64,000 bases of DNA, from contig NGZR01000009.1 in NCBI GenBank assembly GCA_002197995.1, positions 558,001 through 622,000 on the forward strand. Direction: 5' to 3'. This DNA comes from Gaeumannomyces sp. JS-464 (Eukaryota > Ascomycota > Sordariomycetes > Magnaporthales > Magnaporthaceae). The position numbers and the translations under genes are program-made. A model generated the notes under the pieces. The model worked only from the letters and a program-made list of their open reading frames with translations, was not told where the DNA came from and searched no databases. Numbering within the stretch: position 1 is the first letter of the stretch; every line of letters starts with the position of its first letter. Below, piece after piece: positions 55,869 through 64,000 of the stretch.

Positions 55869-56629
55869 CTTTGCTGCTGTGGTTAGTGACGGAAGGGGTT
55901 CGACGAGAGGGCGATTTTGGTGGATTTGGAGGTCGGTTTGCACTTGTCAACTTTTCCGCACAAGAGAGAAGCGTCCGCCCGCCTTTGGTCATGTGGAGCC
56001 TCCCACTAGGGTTGACCAGCCCTAGAAGTTCGGCCCCCTGGTCAGAGCGCCCAGCTGCGCAGCAGAGGGGACAAGCCTGGGCCAGGAAATAGACAAAATT
56101 CCAGGCTTTCAAACTATATGAATTTCATTTCTATTCGGGCTGTTGGCTCTATCACTATTTTCAGGATTATGTTTCACGCGGTCTGATTGGCTGCATCCCT
56201 TCAAGATACACGAGACTGCTGGTTTGGTGGTGGACTTGTTCCTGGCTGGTCACGCTGGGTCCTCTGCTGCTTGTCCAAGTCGGAAGCGGAATTATCGTGC
56301 AGCCGAGCTCGAGGCGGCGACAGCTCGAGGTGGACCGTTAGCCCCACTCAGGAGGGAAAAAAAAAAGTTCGGCTGGGGGAAGGGTGGTGGAGGACTGGGC
56401 CTGCAGGCTCCGCTTTTGCTTCATAAAATTTTTTGAAGCTTCGGAGCGGACGAGAGCTTCTCTGCAAATCCTCGAAGGACGCTTTTCCCCCTCGCGCTCC
56501 TGCTTTCTGAACGCGAATTGCTCCGCGCAGAAGGTCCCAACCACCATCCCGACACCTGATTTCTGATCTGCACGAGCGGCAGGAGCTGCCCGTCCGGCCC
56601 ATATAATCGCATTCCTTGCAAAAACTACC
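55869..56629. promoter_or_regulatory. Shared divergent promoter of RPL17 and NOP1
   Basis: 761 bp separate the two start codons. It contains a telobox-like inverted repeat (56006-56025), CT-rich tracts and an AT-rich ATATAAT word at about 56601-56607, some 25 bp before the NOP1 ATG. No open frame of note. Joint regulation of a ribosomal protein and a box C/D methyltransferase gene is plausible from layout. Confidence 0.6.
56006..56025. promoter_or_regulatory. Telobox-like inverted repeat CTAGGG-N8-CCCTAG
   Basis: CTAGGG at 56006-56011 and CCCTAG at 56020-56025 form an inverted repeat, and the left arm extends to TAGGGTT. It sits 138 bp upstream of the RPL17 start codon. TAGGGTT-type sites bind Tbf1 in yeasts, where Tbf1 controls ribosomal-protein or snoRNA genes. 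The same use here is inference. Confidence 0.45.
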
Positions 56630-57922
56630 ATGGGTTTCACCCCGAGAGGCCGAGGCGCACCGGGTGGCCGTGGCGGCGGCTTCCGCGGCGGTGGTGATCG
56701 AGGCGGTCGCGGCGGCGGCCGTGGTGGTGGCAGCTTCCGCGGCGGCGACCGCGGCGGCAGGGGAGGTTAGTTCTTTGCGCCGGGGGGCCTTTAGGTCTCC
56801 CCCTCCAGCATGTCACTGTCGCAAGCAAGAGTTGCTCATATCCAGTATTTCTTAGGTGGCCGTGGCGGTGCGGGACGCGGTGGTCGCGGTGGACGCGGTG
56901 CTCCCAGGGGAGGCGGCCGCGGTGGTCGCGGCGGTGCCGGCGCCGGTGGCAAGAAGGTCGTGATTGTAAGCAGAAGCCTCCCCCCTCCCATCTTCTCCCC
57001 GCTGGCCATGTTGCTGCGAGCTTCACCGTCTCGTCTCGTCGCGAGTCTTGGCGCCAGCAACTCCCAACAGGGGAAGCAACCTTCTGCCCGCACACGGCCC
57101 ACTGACCACGTCTTGACCCTCCCTCGCAGGAGCCCCATCGCCACCAGGGCGTCTTTGTCGCCAGGGGTGGCAAGGAGGACCTGCTGGCCACCATCAACCT
57201 GACTCCCGGCGACTCGGTATACGGCGAGAAGCGCATCGCGGTGGAGAACAGCACCAAGGCCGGCGACGACGCGCCTGCAACCAAGACCGAGTACCGCGTC
57301 TGGAACCCATTCCGCAGCAAGCTGGCGGCCGGCATCCTAGGCGGCATGGACAACATCTTCATGAAGCCGGGCGCCAAGGTCCTGTACCTGGGCGCCGCCT
57401 CGGGCACGTCTGTGTCGCACGTCGCCGACCTCGTCGGCCCCACGGGCAACGTCTACGCCGTCGAGTTCAGCCACCGCTCCGGCCGCGACCTCATCAACAT
57501 GGCCACCAAGCGCACAAACGTCATCCCCATCGTCGAGGACGCCCGCCACCCGCTAAAGTACCGCATGGTAGTCCCCATGGTCGACTGTATCTTTGCCCGT
57601 CGCCCAGCCCGACCAGGCCCGCATCGTCGCCCTCAACGCCAGCCTGTTCCTCAAAAAGGGTGGCGGCACCTGCATCTCGGTCAAGGCCAACTGTATCGAC
57701 TCGACCGCCCCGGCCGAGGAGGTCTTTGCCAGCGAGGTCGAGAAGCTGAGGGCCGAGAAGTTCTTCCCCAAGGAGCAGCTCACCCTAGGTAAGGAAGCGG
57801 CTCTGCCACCCTCATTCTGTGCACGAGACAGCCCACTGACTCTTTTCACCATGCCAGAACCCTACGAGCGCGACCACGCCATGGTTACCGCCGTGTACCA
57901 GCAGAAGGAGTTTATCCAATGA
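56630..57922 (+). CDS. NOP1: Fibrillarin (box C/D snoRNP 2'-O-methyltransferase)
   Basis: This is the nucleolar methyltransferase that modifies rRNA guided by box C/D snoRNAs. Exons: 56630-56765, 56856-56965, 57130-57788 and 57858-57922. The first two exons encode a Gly/Arg-rich (GAR) domain full of RGG-type units, split by an intron. The catalytic part begins [19 protein letters not shown]. The SAM-binding motif I region reads [18 protein letters not shown], followed by [14 protein letters not shown] and IVEDARHP. The frame breaks near 57590: after VDCIFA the expected D-V-A-Q-PDQAR resumes two bases later than read, consistent with a missing GA dinucleotide. With those 2 nt, the exons sum to 972 nt, exactly 324 codons (323 residues), normal for fungal fibrillarin. 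The gene is essential, so a sequence error is likely. The C-terminus [12 protein letters not shown] is intact. Confidence 0.95.
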
Positions 57923-58579
57923 ACGCGGGTTCCCCTGAGAGGGGACAAGAAAAATGAAAACAAAACCCCAAAGCAAAATCTTCCTGGCATATTGCGCATC
58001 GCTCTGTTCATATATCCTCCTTTCTCCACGGGTTCCCTTTGGTGTGGTGTTTCGACGGGTTTTGGCTGGCTTCGCGATTCTTGTCTTTTTCCTCTATTTT
58101 CTGTCTCTGCTCGTTTCTGTTTTTGTCCAACCAAGGGGAAGGCGTCCAAGGCGTTAATCATATGACATGCCTACTTTGAAAACCAAAGAATCTCTTCCGT
58201 GCCTGGATAATATCATGTCTGTCGTCTGAGAAAATATTTCCCTGTATGGATGGATCCTCTTCGACTCGAGAAGTCTAGGCCGAAACGCCGCCAACCGGCC
58301 AAGACAAGTGCAGTGGACGGGGCCGGAAATATGTTGCTAGTCGACACTGCTTCATAACGCTGTAATGATGTATATTTCCAAGCAAGCTCTAAAGAGTACG
58401 CCTCCAACGCCAATGATTATACACCTCTTTTGTTTTGTACCTGCCAATCGATTTTGATATCACAGAAAAAAGACAACAACATTGACTCTCTATGCCGTCT
58501 TAGCAGGAATTTCTCGCTAGTGACTGATGGGAAAGAAGTAAAGGAAAAAATCTGCTCGCATCTCCTCGTTCCAGACGCA
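57923..58579. other. Convergent 3' flanks of NOP1 and HRD1
   Basis: 657 bp of T-rich sequence that should contain both polyadenylation regions. No gene or repeat was recognised. Confidence 0.6.
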
Positions 58580-61296
58580 TCAGTCACCCCTCTCGTCCTC
58601 GTCATCCTCAACCGACACAGCCCTAGCCTTGCCCTTGCCGGCTCCGTCGCCGTTGGGACCGGTGGCGCCGCCCCCTGCCCCGGACTGCTCGCCGCCGGGG
58701 CCCGAGGCAGGCGTACTGCTACCGAAAAGCTGTGCCGATCCACCCCAGACCGGCGGCGAATTTGAGGAAGCCGGAACGGAGCCCAGATTCTGCTCAGGCG
58801 CGGCAGTGCTCGACGGGTCTTGTTCCCCGACGGGCTCCAGTCCTCCCCCCCATCCCTCCTCGTCGTCTTCTACGATGGACGATGTGGTGGATGAGGGGCT
58901 GCCACTTGACATGTCATCGAGGAGGGGATGCCGCGTTCTTGAGGCCGCAGCGGCCGTTCCGCCAGCAGCGTCGGTAAAGAGCTGCGGCGCCTGGTCACCG
59001 CTGGCCGACTGAGTCGCAGTTTGGTCCTCTCCTGACCCGCTGGATTCACCTGCCAACGCCGCCAGGTCGGAACGCCAGAGTGGTAGGAGTGTCCATCCAG
59101 GGGGGATTGTGACACCCTCCGGAAGGTCTGGGCTGCCCGAAGGTATGGCGGCGGTGTTGGAGGTTGCAACATGCCGACTGACGGGCGTTGAAGATTGGAG
59201 ACGCTGCAGCATCTGAGAGATATTTGGGGGAATTTGAGGGGGTAGGGGCCCTGCCGGCCGGTGTGCCACACCAGCTTCCGGTGCAGGGGCAGGTTGTGGG
59301 TGCTGAGCAGCTGGCTGGAGAGGGACAGGTGGGTGGACAGGGAATGTCGACTGCGCCGCTACGAGGTGTTGAGCGTGTCGGATACGGATAAGTTCAATAT
59401 GTTCGATGAGCAGCCGCAGTGCTTGGGCCTCGTTCTCGGCGAGGCGGAGAGAGATGGTCTCGTTTTGTATGTTCCGCTCAACTGCTCGCAGTTGTGCTTG
59501 TATCACTGTCATGTTCGCAGATGGCGCAGTATTGGCAAGCATTCCTGCAGCGGCTGGCTGGGGTTGGGCTGCCGGTTGCGCGTTCTGGGCGGGTGCACCA
59601 GGGGCGGCGGCGTCGCGTGGCACGCCCATCATCTGGGCCATGTCTTGAAAGTCTTCGGGGGCGCCCTGCGCAAATCCGAGCCTTATCGGACCGAAGTTGA
59701 ACATCCTCACATTGGGGCGACCTTGCTGCGGCTGCTGCCCTTGCTGGTTGTTCGGTGCTCCCGGGGCGGCGGGCCCTGCTCCAACGCCGTTGGGCACAGC
59801 GCCGCCACCGGGCCGCGGCACGGCACCATTCCTGTTCCCGTCGGCACCCATCCCATCCATTACTACCGATCTTCGGCACGTGGGGCACACCTGTTGGCGC
59901 TCGAGCCAGCTCTTCAGGCAGCCAAAGTGAAGAATGTGGCCGCACGGCAGCTTCTTGGGGCGGGTGCGCTCGACATGGGAGACGTCGTCCGGGTTCCACT
60001 GGCGCATCTCCTCCCGGCAGATGATGCACGTGTTTCCCGGGCGAGGTCCTCCTCTGTAGCATCGGGGTATCGGCCTAGGTCCTTGATAGCCTGGCGATAT
60101 CGCAATAGCGCCCCTAGTCGCTTTATGAAAGATCTCGTGGTCATGAAGAGATCCCTCATAATGTGCAGCGGGAGGCCAGAGAAAATGGCCAGGACCAAGA
60201 AAAACACGGAATACAAGGCGAGCTTGACGAAGTCTATCCGAGGTGTTTAGTTGTTAGTCCAAGGTCCCGCGTCATATAGGGGTGGCCAAAAGAGAGGAGA
60301 TGCACGATGCATGCATACCTGCGACGAGGTCCAGGAGTAATATCCAATGTCCCTTGGACTCCCAACCGGGGACCTCGATGTCCATCTCCTCGACATCGTT
60401 CTCGTCGGGCAGGGGCTCGCCGTTCTCGGCCTCTGTTGCCTCGCCGTTCTCGCGGCGACGCAGGATGTCTGCCCTCTGCTCCCGGATGTGGCGGCGGCGG
60501 GTCTCGAGGCCGTGGCGCATCTGGGCCTTGAGCACGCGCTGCTCGTAGAGCGAGACGACGTACCGCAGAGACGTCTGGGCCGACGAGACGAGGAGGATTG
60601 CGAACTCGAACAGGAACATGACCATCATGCCGAACTCGGCAGCGCGCACGACAGAGCGGGTGGCGTAGAGGCACATGGTGAAGTTGTATAGCATGCTCAG
60701 GGCGAGCGAGCCGATCAGGCGGGTGTGGAAGAGTCGGGGGTTGGCCGGGGGCTGCTGTTCCAGGATCTCGACCCTGCCGTCGCCGATCCAGGCCCAGACC
60801 TTTCCGGTCAGGAGAGCTGTAAACATGATCATGGAGAATGCGCCGAGGTCATCCTTAAAGAGGGTCATAGCCAAACATGTCTCGGTGACGGCGATCCAGC
60901 CCTTGTCGTACAGCTGCTCGACCTCGACGGGACGGAGCTGGCCGAAGCACAGCCGCTGGAGACCATAGACGAAGCCGGTGTAGACGAGAAGGAGCACGTT
61001 GACGACGATCTAGATGGGGCCGGGGTCGGGATGGTCAGCGGCGGGACACGGAGACGGGGTCGGCGGGGAGTCGTACCATTATGGATATGTTACTTTGCGA
61101 CAGGTGAACCATGGCAGAGTAGAAGTTGGCTCGCTGGTGGAAGGCCGAAGCCACCACTGCGCCGGCCAGGGCCGTCGAGGCCTGTTGGGGTCGCGACGAT
61201 GCATCGCGGTTAGCTGCGAGACACGGACGCTGGTGACATGCAGGTCTAAGTGCGGGTGGGTGGCGAGCTTACCCCGGCATACCAGGCCAAGCGCAT
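58580..61296 (-). CDS. HRD1: HRD1/synoviolin-type ER membrane E3 ubiquitin ligase
   Basis: This is the E3 ligase and channel of ER-associated degradation. Exon 1 (61296-61273) is only eight codons, MRLAWYAG. Exon 2 is 61181-61077, exon 3 is 61009-60319 and exon 4 runs from 60233 to the stop at 58580. The N-terminal half is multi-spanning ([71 protein letters not shown]). After one base restored near 60036, the RING-H2 reads C343-x2-C346 ... C371-x-H373-x2-H376-x2-C379 ... C390-x2-C393, with the segment [18 protein letters not shown]. The long tail (to about 824 residues) is Pro/Gln/Ala-rich and then acidic, as in filamentous-fungal Hrd1. The missing G in a G4 run before [10 protein letters not shown] is probably a sequencing error. 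It is divergent from the CMD-like gene. Confidence 0.94.
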
Positions 61297-62240
61297 TGCG
61301 TTGATGTCGCGCCTGCCTCTCTTGGCTTCGAAGCCGCCTGCAGAATCGATGGCAGCGGCTGAGAGAGTCGTGGGTTCGGCAGCAGGGGCAACGCTAGGAG
61401 CCCATTGTTTCCGTGTGCTCCGGAGGGTGGTGGTTGTGGCCGGCGGAGAGGCCGGGAGCTTGGTGTGGTTGATGCCACGTTTGGCGGAGCCTTCGGTTTG
61501 GAGTCGTGTCCAGTGCTCGATATGACGCAGCAGGACTTGCCATTGTCACAACCCCCGACCAATTGGGAAGGTTGGGCACGTGATAGCTCCCTGCAAGCTG
61601 TCCCGGCTGCTGCTGGGCGCAAGCCGAGTCAAGCGGGGCCCTCGTTGATTCGTCACACGTGCATTGCGTGCAGCGCAGGAGGGAGCAGATGGGATGGCTA
61701 AATTCAAATGCGAACGGCAGGCACCACAAAACCACTCTCAATTCTTTATGACAAGGAGCCAGCCATAGCTGCATAGAAGTTCGGACCGTCCAGGCTCCCA
61801 CCCAACTTACGCCCAAGCCGCAAAATATCACAATGGAGCCTGGGGACTGATCCCAAGTGTCCCGGACAGAACGTCCATCTTCCCCGTCTCCCCTCCATCG
61901 TCGGCCGCATCAGGGCGATGAGCGGGTCTCCGGCAATTGCACGTGGGCCGAACTGACGGGCCAGCTTGCGAGGTCGGATGCCTGCCGTGCCGCGGACGCT
62001 GTCAGATAGACCAGCGACACCTCCCTGCCTCGCGCATTCGTAGCCAAGGGACTAGCCCATAGATACATCCTGCTCGTAGCAACCCTTCTATCATCAACCT
62101 GAGCTCCCTTCTGGCGTTGGCGGGTTCGAGGGTGCACCGGCGTTGTTTTCCTTTTCCGTCCACACATCTGCCGGGCCGGCATTTATATCCGAACAACACG
62201 GGCATTGCCGAGGTCCGTCCGAGTCTCCGCATCCGCCACC
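61297..62240. promoter_or_regulatory. Divergent promoter region of HRD1 and the CMD-like gene
   Basis: 944 bp between the two start codons, with no recognised gene. HRD1 is induced by the unfolded protein response in other fungi, but I did not find a convincing UPRE core by eye. Confidence 0.55.
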
Positions 62241-63242
62241 ATGGCCACCACACTCCCGGCCATCATCACCCCGTCCCTTCTGGCCACCATCCGCAAGCAG
62301 CCGAACCTGCCCCGGAACACGTGGTATTTCGTAACCGCCACCACCCTGACCGTGCTAAACCGGCCTGATGAGATCCCCGCCGTCTACAAGCATGCCCTCG
62401 AGACCCCGGACGCCAGCTCCAGCGCTTGTCCGTCTCCGGAGGAGCAACTGAGCATATCCCGCCGCATCCGGGAGGCTCTAGTCAAGACTGCCGCTATCGG
62501 TGGTCTTCCCAAGGTAGGCCGTGTTCCGAGCCCGGACTTGCACACAGAAGGATCGCTAAAGGGCTGTCAACAAAGACCATCAACTCGCTGCTGGAGCTCA
62601 AGAAGCACACGCCGCCGCACCTGGTCGACGAGCCGCTGGGATACTCGCCCACGTCACGCGCCGTCGAGATGTACGACGTGCCGTCGTCGCAGATCCTGCA
62701 CCGCGGCCAGCACTTCTTCGACATGATCTACGGCAAGGTCTCCAAGCGCGTCATGGGCCAGATGGACCGCTCCGGCACCGAGGACCTCGGCCTGACCGCG
62801 CGGCTCGTCTACGGCTACCTGCTGAGCAACACGGCCGTCCTGACCCCGGCTGAGACCTCCTTCGTCCTCATTGCGGGCCTCGTGCCGCAGGATGTATGTA
62901 TTGTTTTCCTCGGCTTGGTCGTGCGGTGCTGGTTTCATATGGCATACATCCGCGAAAAGCCCTCATGAACCCATCCGAGATGCGAATGTGATGCGTATGG
63001 CGTCAAGGAGCCGCCAGGAGAACCACAAGCCACAAGACTGACCACGGAGAAACCCTCCCGCACAGGTCAACCCGCAACTCAAGGGCCACCTCAAGGGCGC
63101 GCTCAACGGCGGCGCCACGGTGGACGAGGTCAGGGCCGTGAGGAACATCGCCATGGCCATCTGCGAGGCGTCTGGCATGAAGATGCTCGGCTCCTCGGCT
63201 CCGGGCGGCTGGGGCTGGCGAAGCGATCCCGCTACCCTGTAA
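62241..63242 (+). CDS. Carboxymuconolactone decarboxylase / AhpD-like fold protein
   Basis: Exons 62241-62513, 62576-62893 and 63066-63242 (273 + 318 + 177 nt) give a clean 255-residue frame. All introns are phase 0 with GTAGGC, GTATGT donors. The start context CACCATGGCC is ideal. The protein is mostly helical. The segment ARLVYGYLLSNTAVLTPAET, then VLIAGLVPQDVNPQLKGHL and GALNGGATVDEVRAVRNIAM, matches the CMD/AhpD-like fold seen in a group of fungal proteins. The peroxidatic CxxC of true AhpD is not present. The single Cys in this part (MAICEASGM) does not make that motif. Peroxidase activity is therefore doubtful, and lactone decarboxylation is unproven. The N-terminal part (LPRNTWYFVTATTLTVLNRP) has no signal peptide. 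Likely soluble, possibly mitochondrial or peroxisomal, but no targeting signal is clear. Confidence 0.87.
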
Positions 63243-64000
63243 TCGGATCGGGCCCGGGCCCTCGGAACCGTAGGCCGCGGGCTGGGGGCAGAGGGTGCGC
63301 TGATCCGTCTTCTCCTCCTCCTCCCCCAACCCCAATGGAGACTAGGGGAAACGGCCTGCAGACGCGGCATCAGCTGGCGTCTGCCTGCATCCCAGCGGAA
63401 CGGACGGGCTGTCTGGTGGCGGTGAACCAGTGAGAGAGTGGGACGATGGCTTGCTAGGAGTCAAACTATCACCATGCACTAGACACACAGCCTTTCCTCA
63501 TTTTCGTCTTCTTTTCTTCTATAGGTATCTGATAGAGCTAGGGCGTCTACGTCTCGCCCCGTATGCAGGCGCTTGCAAGGCCCCGGGTGCATCCACCGAT
63601 ATTGATATCTGGAAAGGGCCTAGATCGTGACGAGCCAGTCCCCTCGAGGTCGCCGAGGAACTGGCTACGTATCACATCGGCGATATTATGATGTGAACAG
63701 GCCGGCTCCCGTCATACCCGAGGGAGATAAGGAGTTGGGCTCTTCTTTGCTTTTCTGGATATCCCAGGTGCATGTTGCGACAGCCCCTTTTTTGCCTCCT
63801 GCATACTCAGAGATACACCTACACCGACGAGGAGACGGCGTGAGATGAGCAGCAATGCACGAGAGGCCAGGAGGGGAATAGACAAGCGAGCTATAAAAGT
63901 ACAAAAAAGAAGAAACGCGGTATACAACTCAACGCACGCCCAGTGGTGTTTTATGAAACCGGACGCCTCGCCGGTCCCGACATTTAGACTACCCGCGTGG
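63243..64000. other. 3' flank of the CMD-like gene, no further gene
   Basis: 758 bp to the window end. No conserved frame, RNA gene or repeat was recognised. A neighbouring gene may begin beyond the edge. Confidence 0.5.

Noticed and set aside
1..64000. CRISPR array, phage or bacterial operon structures
   Set aside because: Genes are spliced and eukaryotic. The only regular repeat has no spacers (49081-49180).

Overview
The window reads as nuclear DNA of a GC-rich filamentous ascomycete (Pezizomycotina). A Sordariomycete is my best guess, but that is an inference from protein style, not a search. The supporting signs are short introns of about 60-140 nt with GTRNGT donors and CTAAC-like branch points, fungal protein families (Zn2Cys6 regulator, fungal P450, DUF6590, F-box), an intron-containing tRNA-Lys, and a Tc1/mariner relic whose lesions look like repeat-induced point mutation (RIP).

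Layout, left to right. 1.7-3.5 kb (-): Dcr2-type membrane metallophosphatase. 6.5-9.4 kb (+): karyopherin beta-2 (Kap104/transportin). 9.4-27.3 kb: a gene-poor stretch of about 18 kb whose only recognisable element is a 1.4 kb Tc1/mariner copy at 16.0-17.4 kb. 27.3-30.0 kb (+): Zn2Cys6 transcription factor with a 5' leader intron. 33.0 kb (+): tRNA-Lys(CUU). 33.4-35.2 kb (-): cytochrome P450. 40.5-42.4 kb (-): coiled-coil hypothetical protein. 44.9-47.1 kb (+): nine-exon DUF6590 gene. 49.6-53.4 kb (+): long F-box gene preceded by a perfect 5 x 20 bp tandem repeat. 54.9-55.9 kb (-) and 56.6-57.9 kb (+): divergent ribosomal protein L17 (uL22) and fibrillarin/NOP1. 58.6-61.3 kb (-) and 62.2-63.2 kb (+): divergent HRD1 E3 ligase and a carboxymuconolactone-decarboxylase-like protein.

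There is no operon and no obvious biosynthetic cluster. The clearest functional pairing is RPL17 with NOP1, both for ribosome production, across a 0.76 kb shared promoter holding a telobox-like inverted repeat. HRD1 (ER-associated degradation) and the Dcr2-like phosphatase (yeast Dcr2 is linked to unfolded-protein-response shutdown) both bear on ER stress, but they are far apart.

A strong caution: several conserved, often essential genes (KAP104, NOP1, HRD1), plus the P450, the coiled-coil gene, the transcription-factor tail and the F-box gene, carry 1-2 nt frame breaks, mostly missing bases in short G/C runs. In NOP1 the missing 2 nt exactly restore a 324-codon frame. I read most of these as assembly or base-calling errors. 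RPL17, the DCR2-like gene, the DUF6590 gene and the CMD-like gene splice into clean frames.
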